Notes under the pieces: model-generated
Told to the model about the DNA's origin: nothing
The model's input: only the letters and a program-made list of their open reading frames with translations
The model's database searches: none
NCBI GenBank assembly: GCA_003864495.1
Contig: ML133495.1
Span: 671,294 to 735,293 of the forward strand
Direction of reading: 5' to 3'
Length of the DNA: 64,000 bases
Origin: Nemopilema nomurai
Taxonomy: Eukaryota > Cnidaria > Scyphozoa > Rhizostomeae > Rhizostomatidae
Part shown: positions 24,901 to 38,700 of the stretch, piece by piece
Position numbering within the stretch: position 1 is the stretch's first letter
Layout of the letters: the number at the start of each line of letters is the position of its first letter
Translations under genes and position numbers: made by a program

Positions 24901-26788
24901 ATTTGCAGACCGTTTTGGATATGCTGGCGTCGATGGACGGCGATAGACGGGCGTTTGCCATGCTTTTGTTGCCACTGATGAAACTGTTGGTAAGCATCAC
25001 TGTACTTGGTTACATCAACGAGAATGTTCTACGTTTCGTGCGACTGAAACATTACATGATGGTCCGGTTTTTATGTTTGTCAGTTTGTCAATGTTCATTG
25101 TGTCAAAAGCTGGCTTTGTCAAGCCTTTCCTTTAGGTTTTGACCAATGAACGTTTTTCCTTGTTGATTGGCTATACCCGAGTTTTTTTCTAGTATCTTGT
25201 CAATGTTTGTCATTTTGTCATTGTCAACGTGTTTGTCAGCAGTCGACACATTTTGACTTTGCATTCGATAATTTTCGACACCTTTCGATACATTTTGAAG
25301 AGACCCGAAGATCATAGTTCCCATGTAATCGAAAGCACAATTCCGTGTGTCCTTAACGTAAATGCTAAACACAAACATTGTGCACATAACAGCTTCCATT
25401 TTTTTCTTTTGCAAGTTGTGTTGGGAGCTTTTTAGGCTATAGTTAGCTGCAAACCATTTTGGTGAGCAAGAATAGAAAAAAATTGGTGAAGGAATTCCAG
25501 TAAGTGGAGATTCTTTCATTGATAAAATCAACGAAAGTTTTTGCCAATCGAACAGAAAAACGCCGGGATCTTTAGAAACCAGGAGAATGCTTTAGAAACC
25601 GAATGTGGTATCTTTTTATAATAAATGCGTAATTGGTTACATGTCCTGTTTCGTTTTGGAGAAAGTAGCAATTTGAAATAGATTTATTTCCTTTTGACTA
25701 CTAAATTATTGTCGATGCCCCGCTTGTGTTTTAGAGAAAGTGTAGAGTCCTGCCAGGGTTGACCGCTGTTGGAATATTGTCACTTCTTTGCCGGTGAGTG
25801 CGCCTTCAGAATTACTTTCAAGACATTGAATGTACTCATTTTCACTGAGAGCTAGTATATAAAGACGAAGTATCTGTCTGGTACCGTTACTATCCCCGGT
25901 TGGGGCTTCTTGACACCTAATTTTTTGTCCTGACAGTAGGTCGCTAGAGATCGGAATGCATCTTCTTTAGGATTGCTGTTCTAGACATATGAGACTAGGC
26001 CCACTCTTGCCAACTGAGGTGCCACTTTGCATGGCTTCGCTTGCAGCCGCTGTGATATTACCTCGGCTTTGTATGGGGAACCGCAGGGTCATTAGATTGT
26101 ACTTTTAAGATTGCACTCTAGATATGACATCAATTAATTTAATTTCACATATTTTTAGGTACACGTTTGTACACTGTAAGTTGCACCCTCGTCGTACCAT
26201 CTTATGTGGCTTCTATGTTTAGGAACTTTTCAAATTAAAATTTCGACCGCGATTACTTTTTATTATCAAGGATTGGAAATTTTGACAAGCACTTACTTGA
26301 AGACCAAGATGGAGAGGACTTCGAAAGAGTTGCTAGGTTTCTTTTATCGGTTGTCATTTGCGAAAGTCGCCAAGAAAATAGTATTGGAATGGAAGGTGCT
26401 GGTGAGATGACGGAATTTTTGGCACTTGTATCCAAAGTACTGGGCAACAATGATGACGTGCTTCGACAAGTCATGCATGTGGCGTTGAAAGGTAAATGAT
26501 AGCCGCAACTAGGCGTATTGCTGGCATAATGGCTACTAGTAAAATGTCTAATTCACGTATTGCTGGCTGTTCGTATAGCTTTATTCGTTCGACGAGTCTC
26601 CCCTAACAAAGTTCGTATGCTTTACAGAATATGCAGATGGGACAGTGGACGGTGACCTTATTGCAAAAAGCATATGGAACTTGCAAAAGCAGCAGCAGGT
26701 ACATGAAACAGTTAAACGCATTTTAGAGGAAAGCGAGTTTGAAAAACTGCAAACACACATAAACCAAAAGGCCCTGTACATGTTGTAG
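18908..26788 (+). CDS. TEX10: TEX10/IPI1-like protein (Rix1/PELP1 complex)
   Basis: TEX10, like yeast Ipi1, works in the Rix1/PELP1-TEX10-WDR18 complex that matures the 60S ribosomal subunit in the nucleolus. Supported exons are 18908-19099, 19326 to about 20560, 20773-20897, 21018-21157, 21784-21977, 22290-22473, 22822-22886, 23555-23624, an exon ending 24989 (from 24834 or 24909), 25735-25793, 26271-26491 and 26628-26788. The N-terminus is very basic (MGKTNKQKKKKKEADF), fitting nucleolar targeting, and is followed by the IPI1 region (LTQLSHYNDNTRKDATQGLK, then HFGVRRNFLSCLDHIL) and helical HEAT-like sequence. Two junctions remain open: exon 2 runs into a stop at 20577-20579, and the exon ending 23624 (phase 2) does not match the phase-0 exon near 24834-24909, so a small exon is missing. 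Estimated length is about 870 residues against about 930 in vertebrates. Confidence 0.85.
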
Positions 26789-26861
26789 GGTTGGTACATT
26801 AAAATTGCAGTGCAATGTGTTTATGAGTGTTCGAACAGTCTGCCACCGTTCACAACTGGTG

Positions 26862-29800
26862 TCATTTTTGATCTGCCTCGTCTTCGGCCATAGAAATGTT
26901 GTGATCGATTGACCAGAACTGCGGGAGATATTTTGGTTTCATTGCCTGAAGGAAGTGTTCTCGCCACATTACGACGAACTTCTTTAACTCTCCCTTTTCA
27001 GTAACACTTGCAACTACACGCTCACCATGTGAACCCTCGTAGAATTCGTCTTCTTTTGAAATGCCTATTTCACTCAGCTTCTTCATCTCAGCTTCATCTA
27101 CGCTGTCGCTGTTCGTAAACTCTTTGATCACTCGTCTAAGCGAGCTCCTCCTTGCCTCGGGGATCTTCTCTCCCGCGTGTAGAAGGGCCTTGGCTGCCGA
27201 CCTGACCCTCCTCAACTCCGGGTCCTCCTTTGACTTGCTATTGCCAATGGGTGCCGAGTATTCGATTGCTAATTGCCTCTTCAACCGCATGTCATGAAGC
27301 TCAGAAACTCTATGGCAAGTTGCACAAAGTAGTAGGACATCATGGGATAGGTGATCTTTCAGGCTGATTGGGAAATGGCGGCGATAATCACGTGGCACTA
27401 TCATCTTCTTGACGTAGTCATCGTCCTTTCCGCAGACAACGCACCTGTTCTCCTTCACAGTGGTATAATATTCCCTGTCCACAAACGGTCTTCCCGAAGG
27501 ATCGAAGTGCAACTGCACCGTAAATGGCTCCGAGTTCACCATTTTACCTGAAACAAACGATTGAAGCTGAAATTTTTGAATAATCTACAATGTATAACCA
27601 ATTAAAAAGCTAGGCACCGATGTAAGTTGGTTGCAGATTCTGCACCAATATTCCATCGGGCTTCAAACGACATATCGGACTGCCAGGTCATATGCTAATC
27701 CACCTAATCGTGACGTCATTCTACCGCTGTGAAATTGTTTTCTACAGATTTCCACCAAACCTCCCCAGTTATAATCACAAGAATAAAAATCAACATTGTG
27801 ACGAAACTAGACCGTTTTTAAAGATCCTTTTCACCAAACTTAGCATGTTCTTTGTATTCAACCCGTGAGTGTCTTGGTATATTTTATATGATTTCGTTTC
27901 TCAGGCAAGCCAACCAAGAAATTTTCGTTGACAGTGGAGAAAGATTACTCCCGCTAGCTTATGCTGCGAATGGTTTGCGTACAAAAATGCTTCACGTTCT
28001 CCTTTTAGAAAACGAGATGTTTGGAGGAGAGATAATCTCCACACATTTTCAATGACTTGATAATTGGTGGTTGCGATATGTTCTAGCATCGCTTAGTTGT
28101 AACTAACTGTTGCTCGACGGGTCTGGTAATAAATATGCACAGAATCATGGAAATGGATAACACTGGAGGACGATGAACCTCTTGTCCACTCTTCCTTTAT
28201 GCTCTTCTCCTATCACCCTTCTTTCCATTTTCATCCTCATCTCCTCTCATCTCTTCTCATCCTCCTTTTCTACAAATCCGTCACAAATCTATTTCAAAAA
28301 ATTTGTTAAGATATTTATTGGTTGGTTGTATTGAACTTATAAAAACAGTCAGTCTTAAACAGTTAATTTTACACAAAGGCGACATCTTTCTCGATGAACT
28401 GAAAATTTAAATAATGAAGTTCTGAAATCAGCATACCAATGTTTTTGCATAAACGCTTGTTTAGATAGAAACTAAAAAACGGTTTCTAGCGCAGAAGATT
28501 CAAATCAGTTGATCAAAATTTGCCCTTGCAATTTCCGATATGGTCGAAGAGTGTTTATAAACTTGAGCACACAACAAATATTTGATGGTCGAAACTGCGA
28601 AACTTGAGAAATATAAACGCACTTGGTCTTGAATGATGCGAATTTTTAACAGCGTCTCTGACGATCTCGGTACAAGGATTTAACAAGCTGGCAATGGGTA
28701 AGAACTTTACTTGACTTAGCTTTGTTATGATATCTCTAAGCATTTCAAACCCATCAGAATCTAAGACAAAGAGCTGCACACACGCAAAGTTTCAGTTAAA
28801 CAAAGGCCCTGTGATTTGATTTTGATGCCAAACTTATTCATAATTTGTTCTCATTCTTTGAAAAAGAGTATGTTTATAGCTTTATGATTATAACTTAATT
28901 TCTTATAAAATATTTATTTTGGATAGGCCTACAAAAACTGAAAAAAACCCTTCACTCATTGTTAGGGCAAGTTGGTCTGGATAAAAAAATCTTTAATTGT
29001 ACCAGAATACATAGAATTGTTTCAAAAATGATAATTCAAGTTTCTTCCATAGAACTTATCTGAGCCTTTGGCCTTGAAGTCAGTTCGAAATAAGCTTACC
29101 TGTTAAATAATCAGTACATAAACAAAACATACCTAAGTTCTTGAAGACATACCACTCTGCTTTCCTCTTGTCACAAGTGCATAGGAGACAGCCATCTGGT
29201 GCAAGCAGAAGACAGTTATGATAAAGGGGAGTCTTGCGAACTGGCAAAGACTTTTTAGATAGTTTTTTGAGATTGGTATCACTGGATGACTTTTGCCGGA
29301 AAAGGGAACTTTTTTCCTTAAAAGCCAAATCTACAATCCCTTGACAGAGTGAAAACCCTACTTTGGTTACTTCATCTTCTACTGTGATTGTGGTTGTGAA
29401 GTTATTCCAAATATCAAACTTTGTGATAGAGAGAGTTGGTTGGTAAAACAGCTGAGCTTTGTTGACCAAGAAAGACATCAATAGTAAGTCTTCATTATTT
29501 GGCATGCCCTTAATCTTTTTCAGACATAGTGGCAAAGACAGAGCTTTCTTTGACTGGACCTTCTCAATGCACATTGCTAAGAATATCTGTAATGCTGCCA
29601 AAGCATCATTTGCTGCATATGCAACTTGTCTTCCTGAAAGCCTTTTTGATTCCCAATTGCTGCAGCGCACTTTGTATGATTTATCCATTGTTAACCCAAC
29701 AATTGCACTAGCCAGAGAATTTAAGCTTAAGCCATTCACTCTGTAAATGTAAAGATAATAACCACTAAATAATTCTAGTAGTAATGGACCTCTAAGTAGT

Positions 29801-31378
29801 AATGAGAAAATTGACTGTAGACTTCTTTTGTGGACACAATTTGATCAGAATAAAAAAATTTCAATATATAATATGACATACATTACACAATTCTCTGGCA
29901 AAAAGAGCAAGAGCCCAATTCAATGTTTCTTGTGACCCATCCAAAGGGCAAAAAGGCAATATGACATATTGATATATTTTACAAAAAGGCTCTGAATATA
30001 GGTAAATAAGGTCGGAATTTTGGTACCTGTAGATAAATTGTAACAAAACTTATGGAAAAATTGTCACAAATGAACTGAATAACACAAAAGTCTCGTAAAT
30101 GAGTGCAAAAGAGGGTGATAACAAGAGTTTAAAAAGGTAATTGCCATTGACACAGGGTCTATGATTTATATTTGAAAGTGGTAGGGAGAGGCAAAATATG
30201 AGAAGGAAAGGGTTTAGTACAGTACATCACCATGGTTGGCAGTAGGAAACATTTTGCACATGTCACATACCAGGTATCCTCACCCAAACCACTTAAATAA
30301 TTTAGAGAGTATTTGACTAATAAACTTTCAATTATGAACTTTTTATAGTGCCTGAAAAATATTTTGTAATATATCTACAACAAGGTAGTGGTGGGGGGGG
30401 GGGATGACCAAACCCATGCAAACCTCCTGATTTTGCTAGCTCTATGACCATATCCTATATGTACAAAGTGTCTGTTTCGCAAAAATTTTAGGTGCTTCAG
30501 GTGGTTCATATTAACATCAGCAAAGGTTAATCTAAGATCAATATTAGGGGAGATTAAAGACCTACATTTGGGTTATGACACTAAAGAGCATCAATGTAAT
30601 GATGGGCATATGTCTAGAATATCCTGTACCTGTTTGGGAATTTGATAATATCACTCTTGTGGTAACAGCGCTGGATCAAAAATCTGAGGTCGACTGCACC
30701 ACATACATCAATTCCAAGCATCCGAAGACGTTTGCAGTCCTCCTCGATACCTACGCCTAACTTCAAAATGTGTCTGTTCTCCAAAACATCTTTGAGACTT
30801 TTTGGGAATTTGTTTTCTAATAAACCTATTTGTAGAAGCAAGCATTCACTTGTTGTTGAAATCTGAAGCAATGCTATTGGGCAAGAAATTTGGCTATCCT
30901 TTTCTTCTATATTGTCATCACCAACTGGCGTTTTTCCTTGAGTTACCCACTCACAATCAAAGCCAATGAAATTTATGTTCTGCTCTAAGATCTTTTTCTT
31001 TAAAACTGTGTCAATCAATTCCACTTCACTAAGAACATAAATTGGAACTTTTGAAAATGTACTACGGACATATCTAGAGACCGTGGTTGTAACTGCAGTT
31101 CCATTGAAGAAATAAGACGTCTTTTGGGGGCCGGGTTTCTTTTTACTTCTCCGTTTTTTAACTTTGTCTGTTGTTTCAGTTGCTTCCGTTCCTTCAATAT
31201 ACGATAATCCAAGCTCACCAATATCTAATATAATGAAAAATAAAGTTAGCAGTCCGCTCTCAACATTAGAACTCAAGACGTGCGACTCCAAAAGGCTTTC
31301 CTTTATTTGGTGTAGAGTGTTCCCCAAGGAAGCCATTTTCCCTAGAACCCTTTCGCCTCGTACTGCTGACCGCCTCAT
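26862..31378 (-). CDS. EXD2: EXD2, DEDDy 3'-5' exonuclease with C-terminal zinc/HNH-like region
   Basis: Three large exons (30630-31378, 29133-29740, 26862-27547) join in frame to 680 residues (human EXD2: 621). EXD2 is a membrane-anchored nuclease linked to DNA end resection and mitochondrial RNA/translation. A hydrophobic stretch at about residues 43-60 fits the N-terminal anchor. The exonuclease domain shows motif I FIGFDCEW (Asp141, Glu143), motif II LKLGVGIEEDCKRL and motif III YAANDALAAL (Tyr291, Asp295), the DEDDy pattern. The last exon carries CVVCG (Cys488, Cys491) and LLLCATCH (Cys527, Cys530, His531), as in vertebrate EXD2, and RKTPLYHNCLLLAPDG links the two parts. Met1 has A at -3; Met15 has A at -3 and G at +4 and is an alternative start. 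The stop codon lies 73 bp from that of TEX10. Intron 1 contains a run of eleven G on the plus strand near 30393. Confidence 0.95.
28170..28275 (+). repeat. polypyrimidine tract in EXD2 intron 2
   Basis: The plus strand is dominated by C and T for about 100 bases, with short TCATC/TCTC repeats such as CATCTCCTCTCATCTC. On the transcribed EXD2 strand this is a purine tract. Such tracts can form triplex DNA, but no function is shown here. Confidence 0.5.
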
Positions 31379-34300
31379 TCTGACTTCTGCTTATGCAATA
31401 TTCCGCAGGCTTTACAAAGTGTGCATGCACGAACGATTAATTATACCTTTATTTAATTCAAGTTGGCTTTTGGCTTGAAAAAAGATAGAAGTAGTGCTGG
31501 TTGGTGAGCATTTTTCCAAGAGAATACAAGATATGAAGCTCAAATTCAACTTGCAACTTTCATTATTTGAAGTTTATACATAACATATGTATAAACACCT
31601 GTCACGTTTTTCCTAAACAAAATTTGTAATTAATCTGTAGACCACGAATATGCTTTTTTAGTTATAGGCTCAGTGCATTTTAAATTCGTGTTGCAAATGA
31701 GACCATTAATGGGTGACATGCAAAACTTGGCCACTTCTATGACCTGTTGAAGGAACCTTTGTCTGCTGGACTGCAGTGCTAGGTGGATCAGGGCATTAGA
31801 CCCCTTTTAATTGCTATAGGTAGGTCTTTCAGTGCTATCCTTTTCTCAGTATGCGAATTCTTCTCTTCTAGCCCTATGCATCTGCTACGTCAGACTTAAA
31901 AGCTGTTGCTCTTGGTCAACCCCAAGATGGATTAATATCTTTACACAAAATTTTCTAAATAATCGCTCGTGGCTACGGTTAATCATCAAAGCCCGTGGCT
32001 TTCAAGGTGTGGCCAGACTGTTTAAAGGAATGCAATGATTCTATCAAACACAAACTATTTAAAGAAATGCATTGATTCTATTAAACACAAACTATTTAAG
32101 AAAATGCATTGATTATATAAAGCGTCAAAGTTGTTGTAAAATGTCAAAAAATGTGTCACTTAAACGGTCTCACTTGCCAATATGTCATTTTTCGAATCAT
32201 AAAGTTGGTGCGGATAATTTTTGGAGGTTTTTTACCGAGCAGTGCACAAGTTTCTATTATCTGAGTAAAATATGCAAACGAGATTCATATATATTGGTTC
32301 GCCATTCAACTCACACTCAGACTAGCTTAGGCCTCATATTATGTATGCTTCTTTCATCAGTGGTGCCTCAAAGTATAGACTAGCATAATTATTATCAATT
32401 GATTTTGACATTTTTTATCGGTTTTGCTTTAATTGACTTATTAGTTGATCTATGTGAGAAATAATAAGACATGTTTAAATTATATTTTGAATGTTTCAAG
32501 CATCTTTTTGGCCGACAGTCCTCAGAACATGCAAGCATCAGAAAATGACCAACAGCTGGCCAAAATTGTCTGAAAAAGTGCTTTTGCTAACGCTTTGTCG
32601 GAAAGTTTACATTTCACACCGCTCTGACGTTTACTGGGTGCGAATTGCATGATGAGTAGAGGTCCGTATCGAGTCCAATTCAAATTAATATTTGTTTGTG
32701 TATAACAGCCACCAACAACAGAACCACAATTCAATTACAGTTGAATACTGTTCAATTAGGCAAAATTCACCTTTGCTTTGTACTATTGGGATGACGTAAG
32801 GCTTAACCCGGGCTGAAATGTTCCGCATTTCACCCGGATTGTTGAGGTTTCGCTTGACAAAGAGCCGGCTCGAATGGTCATCCTAAATATGGGATCTTCG
32901 GAAACTCAAAATGAGCAATCAACGACCCCGGATGGGTGGAGGAATTTGTTGTGTCATGGATGGTCGGAAAGAGGGATTTGTTATTTGTTGAGAATAGTGT
33001 CCTGTCGCGTGGATTCATTCATGGCCTTTAAAGTAATAACAAAGAGTTGTTTTTCTTTTGTTCCATAATTTCAAGTATTTTGACAAATATGTCATGGCTT
33101 GTGGAATATGAAGATTGTATTTTATGGAGAATGCCTAGGCCTAAAGTGGTTTATTGATGTCATGTTTGCTGGTTGTGTCAATACCTCATTCCCTTTGTAT
33201 CATGTGAAGTTTTTGAAGGTATACCAACTTTTTCTTTTAATAAATGTATTCGTTTACAGTCTATTGCGGGTGTTAGGTTCCTGAAAGATCACTGTTTTCG
33301 GCATGATTTTACAAATTGCTTCATGCACAACGTGTTGTACTCTTTTTCCTCCCTATACAGTGGAACCTTTGTATAAACCGTTTTCAAAGTCAGTCAAATT
33401 GTTCTGGGACAGTTCGTTTTGAATTTTCTTATCGCTTCATCCCAATTCCTACCTTCAAAAGAAACCTACGAATGTTGATGTAATGTATCAACAACAATAA
33501 AAGAACAAGGCCATCGTTAACCATGAATTCCTATAATGTTGTTTTTAATTCAGTAAACTAGGCTAAATGTCAATTGTTTCCTCTCATATTGATATATTCA
33601 ATCAATTACTTAAGACTGTCATGCAGATCTACCAGATTTTCAATTGTACTTTCCACCTCTGGCTCTGGAAACTGATAATTAATTCTTGTTTTTGTAGTTA
33701 ATTTAGTATTAATGTACTTGAAAGCATGATATGATTTTTCAAATTGAAGATTGCATACGGAAAAGGAATGCACTTTATTCTAAACATAACCACCAGTTTA
33801 TTCTCTGATCTGGGAATTTTTTATTTTCGTATTGGCAAAAGTAGATGAAAGAATTAGAATCTTCATATTGAAATAAGCCAAAAATTTACTGGGCCCTGAT
33901 ACTTTAGCTTTTCCTTCATAGTTCAATGGAATTTGTTGCCAGCTGCAAATTACAGTCATGTCTAAAGAAAAATATTCAAAACAAAGTATTTGCAATGGAA
34001 GGGTCCCAGCAACATGAATTTTCTAGTCTAAACTAATTTAGAGATGAAAACTTCAATTCTGAAGTTCATTTTGAGGAAAGCTGTAGAAAGTGAAATGCAA
34101 CATTGATAATGTCAATACAGAACAGAGCGTAGCATAGCTGGCAGGAATTATCCGTAGAGGTGGAAAGTCTGACTTTGTTATAGACTGTCTTGACTGTAGC
34201 AGGTCTGGGATAATTTTCTCTTAATAGGGTCTTGTTTGGATCTACTCTGTTACTTCAATGTTTATCTTCTTTAGTACTGTGTTTACACCAAAACAAGTGT

Positions 34301-35758
34301 CTTGTCTATTAAATATATGCTTGGCCTTGCTACCACACTATAACCAGGGTATTAACATAAGTTTGCTAAACAACTTGTTTGCCATTACTAACACTCTGCA
34401 TGGTAGAATAATGAAACAAACTGTGAAATATTTCATTTTTTTGTCATTTATTCCTGTGTCCAATTGGTTTCATGATAGGCCATTCAATCAATTTCTAAGT
34501 AAATAATAGTGTATAGAAAGCATGGCTGGCACAAATTATGGCTAGTGGCAAATCATATTTATTTAATGAAAATCAGCACATGTCCTGCAGAATTTGATTC
34601 CAATGGATGTGCAGACTGTGTTAGCTAGAATGGTCTACAAGCCATGGAATCAGTGTGTCCAAATAAGAGATGCAGAGTTGCTGTATCATACAGTCATGAC
34701 TAGTATAAAAATAAATGCTGCACATATAGAACTTTGGTGTGCTTCAAAACTTTGCTACCGCTGAGGGTATTCAAACTAAATTAGAGAATGAAAGCTCTTT
34801 AACCTAGAAGAGAATAAACAGAAAAGTGAATCTTGTGCTGTTATGTTTTTCATCAATGAATTAATTTTTGAATTTGGGCTACCTTTCAGTATAACCTGTT
34901 ATATTCAAACTCCTACTCTCATGCTTATATTCTTATTTTCAGCATATAGGCTGTAATGCATATATTTGACATAAACGAAAATGATGTGTTAGCAATTTTT
35001 ATTAACATGTAACATTTAATGCTAATTCTGCATGCCTGGATCCACTCATGGCTATCAGGAGCAACTTGTAACTATTTATTATCTCCAAAAGCTTTTATAC
35101 CCAACTTTGGACTTCAATTGTATTGGTTAAGTACATCATCAGAAAACATCCCATACATTTGTTCACACCAACTTCATATGTTGTTCAAGCACAAGAAATA
35201 ATAGATTTTTATGTATATTGACAGAGTTGGGTCCTGGATATAGTTGTGTCACATTCTGAGGTCGATAGGTTGAATTTTTAAACCAAATGTTAAGGACCAT
35301 TTGTATTTGGTAGCATTATAGAAACATGAAAATATTTGGAAGGATTATGGTTTTGAAAGTCCCAAGCCATTGATTCCAACCATCTGTCTGGCTCTTTAAC
35401 TGGAGCAGAATCAGATTTTTTATTTCAATGAAAGAACTAGCATCATCTTATGGAAAAGGATGGGACTGTTAGATAAAGTCATTATCACCAACATGTCCAG
35501 TTTTTAAGAGCATAAAAGGCTAAGTTAATATTTGAGCCATTACTCTGTCCCCACTAATGGTGAAGTGTGTTGTTGCAACTTCCTTTTACATGGAAGAAAT
35601 TTGATTAGATATGAAACCAGGAGATTAAATACATTTGCTATTCAAATTATCTCCTGTATGCATTCACTGTCAAAGCGAGATTTCTTTTGTTTATATTCTT
35701 TTGAAGGGCCTTTTGCAACGACTTGATTACGTGTGTTTTTCGTGTCTTTTCAGAGATA
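31379..35758. other. gene-poor stretch between EXD2 and the C2-domain gene
   Basis: No convincing coding exon. It should hold the EXD2 promoter on the left and unseen 5' UTR exons or promoter of the C2-domain gene on the right, where a splice acceptor (CAG at 35751-35753) precedes the ATG by five bases. A 37-bp tandem duplication (32021-32120) and a possible transposon end (33353-33390) are described separately. Confidence 0.5.
32021..32120 (+). repeat. 37-bp tandem repeat, about 2.7 copies
   Basis: Units start at 32021, 32058 and 32095, each with TTTAAAG or similar, then ATGCATTGATTCTAT and AAACACAAACTA. The first two units differ at only a few positions and the third is cut short. It is a simple local duplication. 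Confidence 0.85.
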
Positions 35759-38700
35759 ATGAAAATATACTTTCTGGTCATCATCATCGTTCTTGTGGTA
35801 GTCATCTTCCTGCTGTTTTACTTGATTTATAAAATCTACATTCTGCACGTGAAGTCGTACGAAGATGGTGAATTTGACGAGGAAGAGGCTCCGCTCAGCC
35901 AAGCGGACGAAGTGGATGCCGGGCATCCGGAAGCGGTGCAGTCGAGTCAGGAAAGTCTGTCAACGAAAACCGGATCGTCATCCGTAACAGAAGAGACAGT
36001 GTCTTCTGCAGTTCAACCACATGTAAAGGTTTGTTTTCAAGATGCGAGTTTGAAAGTTTCTTAAATACATTCAGGGAATTCTGTCGAGCAAGCTAAGAGC
36101 ACTTGGTTTAAAGATGTTCGTTATCTATGAGCTAGATAAGCATTTGTTGCAATATTGCAATAATGTTTATAAAAGCGCACTAGAAAGAGGCAGTTTTTTC
36201 AAAATTTCCGGAGTTCAGTCGGCATCGAAAGTCCCGGACTGTTATTCCGGAGGTGCTTGTGCCTCACTTTCAAAGTCTTTTTTGCATGTCTCTTGTATAG
36301 GGTCTTCATGAAAGACTGCGCATTCCTGCTGAAGTCTTTTCTGGGCATCAAACCTCACAATCTAGTAAGCCACATAAGAGGCGTTTTCAAATTCCGACCG
36401 CGGCTTATTGAAATTATCCTTTCAATCCTCCCACCTATGTTATAAAGCATGGACTGCATGCTTTTGATGTTGTTATGGTAACAACAATTGGAAGCTGGTG
36501 ATATTTTGAAATAAAAAGCAGATCTGTCTTAAGTATGAACTGATCTAAAATCTTTTGGAATGCTGACTACATTCAGGATTAGTTTAAGTTTAGAAATAGC
36601 TGCGATGAAAGCATGAGATGAATCTCTGCTCAGGTTTTGGCGCACAGAAATTGAAATAAGTTAAATATTGTTGTAACTGCGTCGAAAAATGGAGAACGGC
36701 CTCCTTGCTTCCAGCGAACACCTCAATCTGCTTCTGTCTGAGTTCTTTGAGGCTCCAAACCATTAATTTGTGTAGGCGGAGAAAGCAAGAAAGCTGGTTA
36801 AAATGCCACTGTATCAATTTTTAAACTGTTTAGATGTAAGAAAAGGGTTTGGCAGATATACCCTGTTCAGATGATTGGCGCTAGTTTGTTTTGTAAAATC
36901 ACTTGTGTCAAGCATTTGTCCTGAGGCTATTTTTACTCGACGATGTTTAAATGACCTGAAATTCCAAATTTCCGAACATTGATGACAGTGCTTCCTCGCC
37001 TCCTAAGCGGTTCACGAATGGACAACGTGACAAATAAAAAGCCTTGTATGCGTCTGGTGCTTTCACTTCTATTCGGCAGAAGAGTTTCTTGCACATGAAC
37101 GTCATGGGTTTTCACTTGAGTATCGACTTTTCAGCTCATTTCAGGCTTGGAAGTAAGCTTGTTCTGAAACATTACTAAACGCGTTTAGCGGTAACTTGTT
37201 TTAATCAGAAAAGCCACCAATAGATGTCAGTCACTTAAATTGAAATGATACAAACCGAAGTTTTTCATTACCATACGTACGTTTTGTAGGCCTATCGTCT
37301 GAGTAAGCGACAGATAAGCCCGTAAGCTTGGAGGCAATGCCTTTTCTAATGCTTGTAAATATTCTTAGCTGTGCATTGAGAGTGGGTGGGAGTAATCCTC
37401 CCTAGTCTCGCGGTCGTTGCATCGCAAAGATGCCTTTAGTCCGCCTAGTATGGCAGTATCCTAGGTCAAAATGGGGTAACTCAAACTCTCACGCCTCCAG
37501 AGATGTTTTGATACCACATATGAATAAGTTAATGTACAAAAGTAAAGAACTGAATTTTGTTGCGAATGATCAAGGTGTCAGAAGTCGGCATCATAAAATG
37601 AGTCTTATACGTCTTAGTCTGGTATAATCTATAGCTTTCAAGATGTGCAATTTTACCTTTTTCGATACAGAAGAGTTTGCTTTACTTTAGTCGATGCTTG
37701 GGCCTATGTTACATAGCATGGCTGAGGATCTTAAGCCGAAAAATGGAGCCAAGGAAAAGTGTTCATTCACCATCTCATTTGAGTATATTTCAGAAGAGTA
37801 AGTTTCCCTTCCCATTTTACTTTTTATGTTTATAACAATTTACCATTGTGGTTGAAGTTACTTCCCATGCTGTTACAGACATTAGTCGAATTGTTACAGA
37901 ATTGTGTGAGTTTTGAGTTTCCTGGTTTCTCAACGTCCTTGGAAATTTTAAGAGTTTTTGAAGCAGAGAAATATGCTTCTTTGCAAATAAGTATATGGAT
38001 ATACATGCTTCTAATCAAAATTTCTACATCCTATCATTTATAGTTTTCCAAGTAGTTTGCAGGTCAGGCATTTGAGATTTGATCCAAAGAATTTCTTGAG
38101 ATTTAAAAGAATTAATTCAAATAATGATTTATTTTTAAGATTAAAGTTCAAAAGTCCTGATATTTAGTGAGTCTTTCATATACGTTTAATTTCTCTTGCA
38201 AGTTTCCTTCTAAACTGACACGCCTTTTCCACTTCTAGGGCGAAGCTTGTGGTTACTTTGCTTGATGCTTCCAACCTACCAAAAATAAAAAGTGGATCAT
38301 CAGAGGCTTATGCGGATCTTCAGGTCTCGCCATATAAACACCGGACGTACAGGCCCCCGGGCTTTCGAAGGCCGTTAAGAGGCTGTTTAAAAAGGCCGGT
38401 TGACTTCTCTTTGGAACAAAGTGACGTGAATGTTCACTACTTTATCTTGTTCCTTCTTCGATACGATCCCTTTTCGCGGCTCGCCGTTGATGGTGAGATA
38501 AAAGTTCCTCTAAACGAATTAACAAATCTGCTGGTCGGAGAAACAAGGACTATCACTCGTGAATTGACGGAAAGCAAGCAACAGTTCACGGGCTTCATAT
38601 TCAGACAACGAAGTGGGTCCACGCGCTCGCTAAATGGGGCTCGCACTGCAACTAACTCGCCAAGTGGACTAAGGCGTTCGTTTGATGACGGCAACCGATC

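Noticed and set aside
26159..26175. 17-bp microexon for TEX10
   Set aside because: It has AG/GT borders, but using it breaks the frame of the following exon; skipping it joins 25793 to 26271 in frame.
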